In this document: piece after piece, positions 43,117-54,845 of the stretch
Position numbering within the stretch: position 1 is the stretch's first letter
Layout of the letters: every line of letters begins with the position of its first letter
Source of the DNA: Chionoecetes opilio
Lineage: Eukaryota > Arthropoda > Malacostraca > Decapoda > Majidae
Assembly: GCA_016584305.1 (NCBI GenBank)
Contig: JACEEZ010024156.1
Span: forward strand, 99,827-163,826
Length of the DNA: 64,000 bases
Direction of reading: 5' to 3'
The notes under the pieces: generated by a model
What the model was told of the DNA's origin: nothing
Database searches by the model: none
Seen by the model: only the letters and a program-made list of their open reading frames with translations
Translations under genes and position numbers: made by a program

Positions 43117-44088
43117 CAGTCGCGAGTGCGTCGCCGAGAGGTCAGACGGGGTCGCTCCGTGAGCCCCGCTGTGAACGCCGCGTGACCTATCCCGACCAAT
43201 GTCCTCGCCGCATCGAGTGACCGCGCCTGTGTAGACACCTGGACTTGAGACAGACTAGTGTTAGTGTGAGTGTGAGCACGCGTCGAAATGAAAATGATCA
43301 CACGCAGTGCTGCACCTGCGAATGCTTTCCCCCAGGGGTGGGGAAGCGGGCTTCGGAGCGCGCTCCTCGTCATCTCCTCCCACACACTCGACACCTAAAG
43401 AGGCCGCCCGTAGTCCCGAGCGCGAGCTTATCAGCGCCAACGAGGCCCACGATGACGATGACGAGAGTGTACCATCACTCGTCATCGACATGTCCGTCAG
43501 GAGCGAGGACCAGCAGGAGCCCGCACAGGGCAAGGACTGGACCACTGTGGTCAACGGTCGCGCCGCCCGCCCCAAGCTCAAGCTGGAAAGCCTGGTGGAC
43601 CACGCCAGTGCCTACCTGGCCATCACGGCCGTCGAGGACGAGAACCCGACCCTGAGAATGAAGGTGAGGCCCAATCTCTACGGAGAATACATCCTCACCC
43701 CCAAGGACGAGGAGTCTGTGGCGCTCCTGCGGCACCTCGCTGACGAGGACAATAGGGTGCTCTTCCTTGACCCTAGTGTGAGGAGGCACAAGGTAGTGCT
43801 GGAGCGCTACCCTGTTGACTTCCCACTCGATGCGGTGAAGGCACAACCCCACGTGGTGTCCGCCACACGGCTGCGTGGGAGGGACAACATAGCCACGAGA
43901 CAGGTGCTGATTGTCCACGAGGGGCCGCCACCTGCCAAGTTGATCCTACGTTCCTGGGGCACCTACACCTTACGCCCCTACCGGAGCGAGCCAATGAGGT
44001 GCTACAAGTGCCAGCGTTTTAACCACCTGCAAGTTAGGTGCGTGCACTCCGTCAGGTGTGGAGTGTGCAGCCCCCTTTGCCACGCAAC
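43117..44088 (+). mobile_element. RNase H-type non-LTR element, 5' end, second copy
   Basis: The same 5' end as 35005 (CAGTCGCGAG), following the truncated copy by two bases. Cut at the N at 44089 within the ORF1 zinc-knuckle region, after which satellite begins. Confidence 0.85.
43288..44088 (+). pseudogene. Non-LTR ORF1 fragment, second copy
   Basis: The ATG at 43288 corresponds to 35176. Two single-base losses near 43330 and 43360 shift the frame between residues ~15 and ~25; from 43365 on it matches the first copy through the first zinc knuckle (CYKC...H...C) and stops at the gap. Confidence 0.82.
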
Positions 44089-44089
44089 N
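44089..44089. other. Single N: contig join
   Basis: ORF1 sequence ends and satellite DNA begins directly at this ambiguous base. Confidence 0.9.
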
Positions 44090-47000
44090 GATTTTAGTAG
44101 GTTTATCCCCGGCGAAATATAGCTTTTTTCTACAAATTGAAGTATATATACAATCTTTTTTTAGTATAATTTGCACCTATAAGTAGCTTACATTACATTA
44201 AGCTAATAAATAGAAGAGTAGGAGGTTATTTATTGTGATACAACGGTATATTGCAAGCGTTTTTCATAGTTTTTTATAAACTGTAGTGTTATTGTATATA
44301 ACATGTAGTTTTACTTATGATATTGCTATATACCCTTAACATGTAATGTTTTCATTGATTTTAGCTAGTTATCAGTGAAGTGGTTTTTTTCTACAAATTG
44401 AAGTATATTCCTATATATCTGTACCTATATAATTTTTGATATTTGTTACAAATATATTTTATAAAATTAATAGCTAAAAAGTTGTACCTGCTATGAAATT
44501 TAAGGATAAATTTTAATCATGAAAATAACGTTTTTTCAAGTGTTTTAATATATTTTTGAAGTGCTAAAAATTATCGAAAATTGACATTATTCAGCTCTTT
44601 TTTGATAGAGATATTCAAAATTTGGTATTATTGTTGTTTTCATTAGAAAATGCTATTTTAAAATACTGAAACCTTATAAAAGGAGTTTGAGGCGATATAT
44701 TGTGATACAATTGTATATTACAAATGTTTTTCATAGTTTCTTGTAAATTGTAGTGTTATATCATTTATAAAAGGAATTTACGTCATGATAATGCTTTATA
44801 CCCTCAAAATGTGTTCTTTTCAATGATTTTAGCTAGTTCCGTTTGAAAATATACCTTTTTTCATACAATTGAAGTTATACAAGTCCTCGGTTTAGAATAA
44901 TTTTGCCACCCTATAGACTAGTGTACGGTACATTAAGCTATAAAATAGAGGAGTAAGAGGTGATTTATTTTGATCTAACCGTATATTGTAGAAGCGTGTT
45001 TCCTAGTTTCTTGTAAAACTTTGTGGTGTATTGTATTATATACAAGTAGTTTTACGTATCAATTGCTATATACCTATTAAATTGTAGTGTTTTCATTGAT
45101 TTTAGCTTAGTATCTGTGAAGAGTGTTGTTTCTACAAATTGAAGTATATATTCCTATATTATCTGTACCATACAGTTTTGATATTTGCTACAAATATATT
45201 TTACAAAATTAATAGCTAAAAATATGTATTTTTCATGAAATTTAAGTATCAATTTTAATCTTAAAAACACGTTTTTTTTAAGTGGTTTTATGTATCTTTG
45301 ATGAAGGTTTTACAAAAATGTTGTCGAAAAATTGACATTATTCACCATCTTTTTGATAGAGAATCAAAATGTGGTATATAGTTGTTTCGCGTTGGCTAAA
45401 TGCTATTTTAAACTACTGAAAGCTTTATGAAAGGAGTTGAGGATATGATATTGTGATACAATTGTATATTACAAGTGTTCTTTTCATAGTTTCTTGTAAA
45501 ATTGTAGTGTTATATCATTAATAAAAAGGAGAGTGACATCATGATAATGTTTTTTACCTCAAAAGGGTGTTCTTTTCAACGATTTAGCTAGTTATCGTGA
45601 AATATAGCGTTTTTTCAGAATTTAAATTCAGAGATTTTAATCTAAAAAAGAACGTTTTTGCAAGTGTTTTAAGTATTTATGAAGTGCTAAAAATTGTTTT
45701 AAATTGACAATTACTCAGCTCTTTTTGAGGGATATTCAAAATTTCGGTATTTTGTTGTGTTTCGTTAGAAAGTGCCATTTTAAACACTGTAAGCTCTTAA
45801 AAGGAAGTTGAGGCCTATATTATTGTTGATCCAATTGTATATTACAAGTGTTTTTCATAGTTCGTGTATAGATGTAGTGTATATCATTAATAAAAAGGAA
45901 ATTTACCTCATTGATGTAAGCCTTGTAATACTCCTCACAAATGTGTTCATTGCAAACGATTTTAGTTAGTTCTCGGTGAAATATAGCTTTTCCCTACAAA
46001 TTGAAGTATATAATCTTATTGTTAGTAGGAATAATTTGCACCTATAAATAGCTTACGTAATAAGCTGTAATACATAGAAGAGAAAGAGGTTATTTATTGT
46101 GAATAACGGATATTGCAAGACGTTGTCCTGAGTTTGCTTGTAAGCTGTAGTGTTATTGTATATATACAAGTAGTGTTTACTTAGATCATATTGCTATGGT
46201 ACCCATAAAATGTAGTGTTTCATTGATTTTAGCTAGTTATCTGTGAGGAGTTGTTTGTTTCTACAAATTGAAAGTATAATTCTAAACTGTAGCTATATAG
46301 TATTCGATATTCTGTTACCAATATATTTTACAAAATTAATATACTAAAAATCTGTATTTTCATGAAAATTTAAGTATCAATTTCCCAATTTTTAAAAAAC
46401 AACGTTTTTTCATAGGTTAAATGTATTTTTGAAGTGCTAAAAAATGTTCGACGAAATTGACCTTATTCACCATCTTTTTTGATAGAGAAATTCAAAATGT
46501 CGGTATTAGTTGTTTTTTTTTCCCCCCCCCCCCCCCCCCGTTAGCAATCTATTTTAAGCCACCTAAAGCTTATAAAGGTGTTTGAGGCTATATATTGTGA
46601 TAAATTGTGTATATTACAAATGTTTTTCATAGTTCTATGTAAATTATGGTGCTATATCATTAATAAAAGGAAATCTACCTCATGATATGCTTTTATACCC
46701 TTAGAATGTGTTCGTTTGTCAATGATTTTAGCAGTTGATCGGTTAATATAGCTGACAGTTTTTCACTACAAATTGATGTATACACAAACTCTTTTTAGAG
46801 AATAATTTGCTCCTATAAGTAGCTTACGTTAACATTAAGCACTCATAGAAGAGTAAGAGATAATTCTATTGTGATATAAACGGATATGCAAGCGTTTTCC
46901 TAGTTTACTTGTCAAACTGTAGTGTTATTGTATATAAAACAAGTATTTACTTATTCATATTGCTATATACCCATAAAATGTAGTAGTTTCATTGATTTTG

Positions 47001-50000
47001 AGGCTATTTACTGTAAAGATTTTATTTTGTTTCTACAATTGAAGTATATTCCTATATAGCTGTACCTATACAGTTTTGATATTTGTTTCAAATATATTTT
47101 TAAGCAAAATTAATAACTAACATATGTATTTTGATGAAAAATTATAAAGTATAAATTCATATAATCTTAAAAACAACGTTTTTCAGTGTGAGTTAATGTA
47201 TTTTGAAGCGCTAAAAATGTCGAAATTGACATTTATTCACCATCATTTTTTTGAATTAGAGAAATTCAAAATGTGGTATTAAAGTTTCGCGTTTCGTAGG
47301 AAATAATATTTTAAACTACTGAAAGCTATATATAAGGAGTTTGAAGGTTGTATGTATGCTAATACACTTTAATATTACAAGTGTTTTTCATAGTATCGGT
47401 AACTTGTAGTATTATAATCATAATTAAAGGGAATTTACCTTCATGGTAACGCTTTATACCTCAAAATTGTTCTTTTCACAATGATTTAGCTAGTTTCCGG
47501 TGAAATATAGCTTTTTTTCCTATAATATTGAAGTATACAACCTTCTTTTTATGAAACCTTTGGCACCGTATATAAATAGCTACGTATGTACATTAAGTAA
47601 TACATAAGAAGAGTATAGAGGTTAATTTATTGTGATATAAGGGTATATTACTGCAAGCGTTTCCCTAGTTTCTTGTAAGCTGTAGTGTGTCTGATTGTAC
47701 ATATTACAAGGAGTTTTTATACTTCTCAATATTGCCTACTATATACCACAAATGTAGTGTTTTCATGAGTTTAGCTAGTTATGTCACTGTGACGAGTTTT
47801 TTTGTTTCTCACAATTGAAGGATATGCCTATATTATCTTATAGCTGTATAAGTTTTCGATATTGCCAAACAAACAAGATTTTTCAAAATTAATAGCTAAA
47901 CATATGTATTATTCATGAAGTATTAAAATATCAATTTTATCAGCTAAAACAACGTTTTTTCAAGTATTTTTATGGGAGTTGTTGAAGTGCACTTAAAAAA
48001 TGTAGTAAAATTGACATTATTCAGCCAAACTTTTTGCAAGAGACCTGAAAAATGTGGTTGTAGTGTGTTGCGTATAGCAAATGCTATTTTAAACTACGGT
48101 ATAAGCTTTTATAAAAGGTGTTGAGGCCTGTATATATGTGAACAAACTGTAGTATTACAAGTGTTTTTCATAGTTTCTTGTAAATTGGTAGTGTTAAATC
48201 AAAATATAAGGAATTTACCTTACGATGTTTATGAACTCTAAATGTGTTCTTTTAAAATTATTGAGATAGTTATCGGTTAAACTATAGCTTTTTTCATGAA
48301 ATTTTAGTATCAATTTTAATCCGAAAATAAGTTTTTTCAAGTGTTTTAATGTTTTTTGAAGTGCTAAAATAGTCAAAAAATTGAAATTATTCAGCTCTTT
48401 TTTGATAGAGATATTTCAAAATTTGGTATTATTGTCGTTTTCGTAGAAAATGGCTATTTAAACTATCTGTAGCCTTATAAAGAGAAGTTTGAGGGTATTC
48501 ATTGTATATTGTGATACAATTGTATATTACAAATGTTTTTCCATGTTTCGTGTAAATTGTGAGTATGATATCATTAATGTAAAGGTATATTTTACAGCAT
48601 GATAATGCGTGGTTTACCCTCATAAATGGTTTTTTTTTCAATGATTTTTGCTAGTTGTCGGTGATATATAGCTGTTTTTCCTACAAATTGAAGTATACAA
48701 TCTCATCTTATTAGAATAATTTTGCACCTCTATATAGTAGGATTAACGTTACATTAGAGCGCCTCAGATCCATAGAAGAGTAAGAGGTTATTTATTGTGA
48801 TATAACGGATATTGCAAGCGTTTTCCTAGTTTCTTGTAAAACTGTAGTGTATTGTATATAACAAAGTCCCGTTTTTTATATATATTGCTATAACCCATAG
48901 AAAAAATGCGTAGTCGCTTTTCATCTGATTTTAGAGCATAGGGTTATCTGTGGCAAAGAAGTGTTTGTTTCTACAAATTGATAGTATATTCTAATATATC
49001 GTAGAGCAATGATAGTTTGATGACTATCTGCTACAAAGTATATTTAAAAAATTAAAGTTCAACAATATGAATTTTTTCATGAAATTAAATATACAATTTT
49101 AATCTTAAAACACGTTTTTTCAAGATGTCTTAAAATGTATTTTTGAGAAGCTAAAAAAATGTCGAAAAATGAACATTAGTCACCAACATCTTTGAAAGAG
49201 AAAGTCAAAATGTGGTTTTACAGTGTTTTCGTTAGAAGAAAATGATATTTTTTAAACTACTGAAAGCTTATAAAAGGTGGTTGAGGATATATATTTATAC
49301 AAATTGTATATTACAAAGTGTTTTAATAGTTTCGTGTAAACAAGAAGTATTATCTCATTAATAAAAGCTATAATTTTAGCTAGTTATCGGGAATTATAGC
49401 TTTTTCATAAAAATTAAGTAGCGATTTTAATCTTACAAAAATAAAAAAGCTCAAGTTTTTAATGTATTTTTGGAAGTGCTAAAAATGTTCGAAAATAGTA
49501 CAAATCTTTAGCTCTTTTGTAGAGATGATTCAAAATTGTATATTGTTGTTTTCGTTAAGAAAATGTACTATTTTAAAAATATACTGTAAATGAATTATAA
49601 AGGAGGTTGAGAGCTATATTGATACCACAATTGATAGACAAGTGTCTTTCATAGTTTCTGTGTAAATTAGACATATTATATGTCATTAATAAAAGGAAGA
49701 TTACCTCATTGATAAGATAGTTACCCTGAGAAAATGGTTCCTTTTCAATGACTTTTTAGCTAGTTTTCTGTAAAATATAGATTGTTTCCTACAGAATTGA
49801 AGTAATAACTATCCTCTTTTGAATAATTTGCACCTAGTAAATCACCTTACGTTACATTAAGCTAATACATAGAAGAAGTAAGAGGTTATTTATGTGATAT
49901 AACGGTCTCTTGCAAGCGTTTCCTAGTTTTCTTGTAAAACTGTAGTGTTATTGTATTATACAGTAGTTTTACTGATCATATTGCTATATACCCATATTAA

Positions 50001-51111
50001 ACAGTAGTGTTTCAATAATTTTAGCTATAGTATCTGTGAACGATGTGACATTGTTTTACAAAATTGAAAGTATATTCCTAAATATCTGTAGCTATATAGT
50101 TTCTAAATTAGCTACACAAATATATTTTTACAAAATTATAGCTACATTATGGATTTGTTAAAAAATATGTATTCTCCAGAGAAACTTAAGTATGTCACAT
50201 TATAAATCTTAAAAACAACGTTTTGTCAAGTCCGTTTATGTATTGTTAGAAGTGCTAAAAACGTCGAAAATTGACATATTCACACAAATCTGTGAAGAGA
50301 AATTCAAAATGGTGTGTTGAGTTGTGTTTCGTTTAGCAAATGCATTTTAAACTAATGATAGCTTGCTATATATAACAATGGTGTGTTGGAGGCTATATAT
50401 GGTGATTACTGTGTATATTTACAAGTATTTTGCATAATTCTTGTAAATGTAGTGTTATCTCATAAATGAAAGGAATTTACTTATGATAATGCTTGATACC
50501 TCAAAATGTGTTTTCTTTTTACGATTTAGCTGGTTATCGGTGAAATATAGCTTTTTTCAGAAATTTAAGTATCAATTTAATCTTAAAAATAAAGTTTTTT
50601 CACATTGTATTTAATGTATTGTTTGAAGTGGCTGTGTAAAAAATTGTCGAAAATTGAAATTATACAGCTCTTTTTGATAGATATTCAAAATTTGGTATAT
50701 CTGTTGTTTTCGTTAGAAAATGCTATTTAAACTACAGTAAGGTATAAAAAGAGTTTGAGGCTATATATTGTTTGAGATTACAATTGTATATTACACGTGT
50801 TTTTTCATAGTTTCGTGTTGAAATGGTAGTATATATCATAATAAAGGAAATTACCTCATGATAATGCCTTAAGACCTTCAAAGTGGTTCTTTCAATGATT
50901 TTCGCTAGTCTCGTGAAATATAGCTTTTTTCCTACAAATTGAAGTATACCATCCTCTTTTGAATAATTTGCAACCTATAAATAGCTTACGTTACATTAAG
51001 CTAATACATATAAGAGTAAGAGGTTATTTATTGTGATATAACGGTATATTGCAAGTGTTTTCCTAGTTTCTTGTAAACTGTAGTGTTATTGTATATATAC
51101 AAGTAGTTTTA
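44090..51111 (+). repeat. AT-rich satellite array with ~1.1-kb and ~0.75-kb higher-order units
   Basis: Landmark AGTTTTACTTATCATATTGC and its variants occur near 44307, 45047, 46169, 46943, 47713, 48868, 49966 and 51105, giving spacings of about 740, 1120, 775, 770, 1155, 1100 and 1140. Within each unit are two or three related ~370-bp monomers marked by AGCTTATAAAAGGAGTTTGA and TTTTAGCTAGTTATC. The spacing fits trimers mixed with dimers. There are no genes. Single-base indels are much more frequent than in 61676-64000, and an odd T8/C18 run occurs near 46510-46540, suggesting poor base quality here. Confidence 0.9.
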
Positions 51112-51440
51112 TAGCGGTTCCTCCCTACAAACCACTAGGAGGGGAGTTTGTAGCAGTTTCCCCTACAAACTACATTCTCACCTACACTGCTCCACTGAGA
51201 AAACGTGTGGTTGCAGCACATACTATTATAAATTTTAATTTTATTAATGTTCATTATTCATATATAATTTCATACCACTTTATATTATTTTTGCTCTGTA
51301 ACAATATTTAACCAACATGTAACTCAAAAATCTCAACATCACCCCTTACTCAGCGCGCACTGCATTAGCGCGCTGACCTTAAACCAATGTAATATTCATT
51401 TTTCAAATCTGTTTTTTCATATATATGTTGATGTTTTCCA
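51112..51440 (+). repeat. Dispersed ~340-bp repeat with the foldback element's empty site
   Basis: Matches 30502-30766 joined to 31936-32000. GCTGACC occurs once (51372-51378), continuing directly into TTAAACCAATG. Its first base follows AGTTTTA (51105-51111), the left copy of a 7-bp duplication whose right copy is at 61676-61682. Confidence 0.75.
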
Positions 51441-51445
51441 ATTCA

Positions 51446-52082
51446 GTGCGGTATTTTTTTTTTTTTATTTTTTTTTTTAGGCTGCATACGATCTGGCCCC
51501 TAAAAAGGGCGATTCATACTCCAGTACGGGATCGGATTGGAAGTTACCCCCCTTTCCTGCGGAGTTTTGGATCGTTCTTTTTTAGGACGCCGAGGGTTTG
51601 AGCAGGCTTTTTCTCTTACTTAATTTCTTTCCCTCTTACGCTCTGGTGAAAGACCTCTCGGGACCTGAAAAGCCCGTGTCTGGTCGGAAACCCCTCGTGG
51701 AGGTAGCACCTCGGCTAGTGCGTGTTTGTGCTGTTTCTGCGGGGTCGGGGCACCCTGCGATGCGCTGAGGAACCCGTGATCGTGAGGTCCACCTTAGTTG
51801 CGGGGCCAGGTAAAGGAAACATTTTTTTTTTTTTAGCAGCTCTTCTAAAGCTGCTCCAAGCAAATACTGCTGCACCCGTGCAGAACTCTTCAATCTGTTT
51901 GCTGACAATACATGGTCCGCGGAAAGCAATTCTCAGAGTGACCCGGAAGACATCAGAGGGGGAGGAAGCGTCACCTTCACTGCTCCCGAAGCCAGTGTGT
52001 GCAGCCGGGCTACCCAGCGGCGGATCTCCAGCTTCCTCGCGTACACGGAATTATTACCCTCCACGGCCTGGTGCTCAGGGGA
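51446..52082. other. Unassigned sequence with oligo-T runs
   Basis: Starts with two T runs (51455-51478), then mixed GC-moderate sequence including a small hairpin GCAGCTCTTCTAAAGCTGC (51836-51854). Open frames on both strands overlap and show no domain. It might be the end of another retroelement (an A-tailed 3' end read in reverse), but I cannot name it. Confidence 0.4.
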
Positions 52083-53035
52083 AGTTCTTCTGAAACTCTC
52101 CCCCCCCCTCCCTCCCAAATCCCCCCACCCGCTTATTCTGAAAGCTCCCCACCCTGTGACTGTTCCCCCACACCCGTTCTGAAAACTCCCCACGCTGTGA
52201 CTTTCCCCCCCACCCGTTTTCTGAAAACTCCCCTACCCCTGTGACTGCGTTCCCCCCCCCCGTTATTCTGAAAACCTCCCCACCCCTGTGTCTGTGTTCC
52301 CCCCCCACCCGCTATTCTGAAAACTCACCCCTGTGCATCAGTGTTCTCGCACCCGTTTATTCTAAACCCCCCACCCCTGAGACTGTGTTCCCCCCTCCCA
52401 TTATTCTGAAACCCCCCCCCACCCCTGTGATTGTGTTTCCCCCCACCCGCTATTCTGAAAACTCACCCTTGTGCCTCAGTGTTCCCGCACCAATTCATTC
52501 TGAAAACTCCTCCACCCCGGAGACTGTTCCCCCCTCCCGTTATTCTGAAAAACCCCCCTACCCCTGTGTCTGTGTTTCCCCCCCCCACCCGCTATTCTGA
52601 AAACTCACCCGTGTGCCTAAAGGGTTCCCGCACCCATTTATTCTAAAAACTCTTCCCCACCCCTGAGACTATTCCCCCCTCCCGTTATTCTGAAAACCCC
52701 CTACCCCTGTGTCTGTGTTTCCCCCCACCCGCTATTCTGAAACTCACCCTTGTGCCTCAGTGTTCCCGCACCCATTTATTCTGAAAACCCCCCCACCCTG
52801 GAGACTGTGTTCCCCCCTCCCGTTATTCTGAAAATCCCCCTACCCCTGTGTCTGGGTTTCCCCCCACCCGCTATTCTGAAAACTCACCCTTGTGCCTCAG
52901 TCTTCCCGCACCCATTTATTCTGAAAACTCCCCCCATCCCTGAGACTGTTCCCCCTCCATTTATTCTGAAAACCCCCCTACCCCTTTTGTCTGTTTTTTC
53001 CCCCCACCCGCTACTCTGGAAACTCAACCTTGGCC
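52083..53035 (+). repeat. C-rich minisatellite, 46-bp monomers in ~140-bp triplets
   Basis: Every ~46 bp contains TATTCTGAAAAC. Three variants alternate: one with CCCCTGTGTCTGTG, one with CACCCTTGTGCCTCAGTG, and one with CACCC(T)GAGACTG. The triplet recurs about every 138-141 bp (GTGCCTCAGTG-type marks near 52328, 52466, 52752, 52893). It runs directly into the 5' end of the non-LTR element at 53038. Confidence 0.85.
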
Positions 53036-53070
53036 TTCAGTCGCGAGCGAGTCACCGGTGAGGTCAGACG
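53036..53070 (+). promoter_or_regulatory. Inr plus DPE-like internal promoter of the non-LTR element
   Basis: TTCAGTC fits the arthropod initiator (TCAKTY) with +1 A at 53039. AGACG at 53066-53070 is exactly +28 to +32 and fits the RGWYV downstream promoter element. The element's first base coincides with the initiator, as it must for a promoter that is copied with the transcript. Confidence 0.6.
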
Positions 53071-53205
53071 GGGTCACTCCGTGAGCCCCGCTGTCCACAC
53101 CGCGTGACCTTCCCGACCTATGTCCTCGCCGCATCGAGTGACCGCGCCTGTGTCGACACCCGGACTTGAGACTGAGACTAGTGCGAGTGTGAACACGCCA
53201 GGGAA

Positions 53206-54845
53206 ATGATCACACGCAGTACTGCAAATGCTTCCCCGCCAGGGGTGGGGAAGCGGGCTTCGGAGCGCCCCTCCTCGTCGTCCCCTCCCAAACACTCGAC
53301 ACCAATAATGAGGCTCACAAAAGAGGCTGACCGTAGTCCCGAGCGCGAGCGCGAGCTTGCTAGCGCCGACGATGCCTACGACGTCGATGATGATGAGAGT
53401 CGTCCACTCTCAGTCTCAGTCACCACTCGTCATCGACATGTCCGTCAGGAGCGAGGACCAGCAGGAGGCCGCGCAGGGCAAGGACTGGACCACTATGGTT
53501 AACGGTCGCGCCGCCCGCCCCAAGTTCAAGCTGAGAAGCCTGGAGGACCAACCCAGCGCCAGCACCTACCTGGCCATCATGGCCCTCGAGGACGATAACC
53601 CGACCCTGAAGATGGAGGTGAGGCCCAATCTCTACGGAGAATACATCCTCACCCCCATGGACGAGGAGTCTGTGGCGCTCCTGCGGCGCCTCGCTGACGA
53701 GGGCAATAGGGTGCTCCTCCTTGACCCTAGTGTGAGGAGGCACAAGGTAGTGCTGGAGCGCTACCCTGTTGACTTCCCACTCGATGCGGTGAAGGCACAA
53801 CCCCATGTGGTGTCCGCCACACGGCTGCGTGGCTGGGAGAACATAGCACGAGGCAGGTGATGATTGTCCACGAGGGGCAGCCACCTGCCAAGCTGACCCT
53901 GCGTTCCTGGGGCACCTACACCTTACGCCCCTACCGGAGCGAGCCGATGAGGTGCTACAAGTGCCAGCGATTCAACCACCTGCAAGTTAGGTGTGAGCAC
54001 TCCATCAGGTGTGGAGTGTGCAGCCTTAACCACCCGACGGAGTGGTTGGCAGGTGTGGTATTGGCCGCCACAAGGCCAAGGAGGCCACCACCGCAAAGTG
54101 TCCGAATTGCGGGAGGAAACACCACGCCTGGAACCCTCAGTGTCCTGAGAGGCTTCGCAGGATGCCTCAGCCTCGCCTGCAGCAACAGCTTCAGGCACCA
54201 CGGCGGCAACACCGCCATCATGAAACAAGCGGACAACCACAGCAACAATAGCGGCAACACCGCTTCATCCCTGCTCCCCTACCAGCCAGGCCAGCCTGGG
54301 TCAAGGCCGTCAAACAGCCTGCCCCCCTAGTCCCCAGGGACCTCACCCCAGGCCGCGGGTCGGGTGGAAGGGAAAGTAAAGCGCAGCTGACAGTATCAGT
54401 GGAGGAGGCGGCTACCATCACCCCCGCCGCATTTCACCCCCCACTGCCTAAACAGGAGACTTGGACCAGGTCCCGCCCACCACACAGGAGTCGCCCTCAA
54501 GGTCACCCGCCCAGCCAGCCACCTGCACCTGCAGTGCCTGAAGCGCCAGCGACAGCGAGAGCCGACGGACGTCGCGCTGCCTCATGCCACCGCTACGACA
54601 ACATTCACGTCAGCGAGGAGACGCGTGCAATTGCTGATTGCATCATCGTCCGCATGATGCATGTTATGAGGAGGCTCCTCCACCGCCCGGAGCTCGCCCC
54701 TGCCACCGAGGAGGAAGTTGACGCCCTCCTCCTCGAGGAGATTGAATCAGCCATCAATGACGGCGGCCGTCAGTCACGACCACCACAGAGGGATCCAGGG
54801 CAGCATTCCCCAGCAGAGTACCATCGTCCACGCGGACCACGCTGA
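53206..54845 (+). pseudogene. Non-LTR ORF1 (gag-like), frameshifted
   Basis: The ATG at 53206 corresponds to 35176. The frame is broken near 53430 and 53845 and again near 54040-54060, then is open from 54399 to 54845. The pieces cover the acidic N-terminus, the VNGRAARPK region, three zinc knuckles (CYKCQRFNHLQVRC, CGVCSLNH..., and CPNCGRKHHAWNPQC, the last intact here) and a conserved helical C-terminus (EETRAIADCIIVRMMHVMRR, then ATEEEVDALLLEEIESAI). The last ~90 bases overlap the start of ORF2 in another frame. Confidence 0.85.

Larger units (their letters stand above)
36778..44088 (+). repeat. Near-identical repeat of 28645-35960 (likely assembly duplicate)
   Basis: Collinear over ~7.3 kb with 28645 to about 35960, offset ~8.1 kb. 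It covers the Harbinger right end, polypyrimidine tract, THAP exon, SINE head, TG tract, foldback element, truncated ORF2 and ORF1. Differences are mostly single-base indels in homopolymers and microsatellite lengths. Shared peculiarities include the TAG stop in ORF2, the altered GACAGTCCAGGCCC stretch, both target duplications and the foldback insertion. It starts and ends at single Ns. These points fit redundant contigs or two haplotypes placed side by side better than a biological duplication. Confidence 0.9.

Noticed and set aside
28645..44088. A recent biological segmental duplication
   Set aside because: Possible, but N bases at both joins, abrupt unrelated sequence across them and indel-type differences make an assembly duplicate more likely. 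Reported as such rather than as a genomic event.
48429..48641. A 70-codon ORF in the satellite
   Set aside because: It is inside noisy satellite monomers, absent from the clean copies, and has no domain.
52083..53035. A CRISPR-like array
   Set aside because: Repeats are contiguous 46-bp monomers without unique spacers, in a eukaryotic context. It is a minisatellite.
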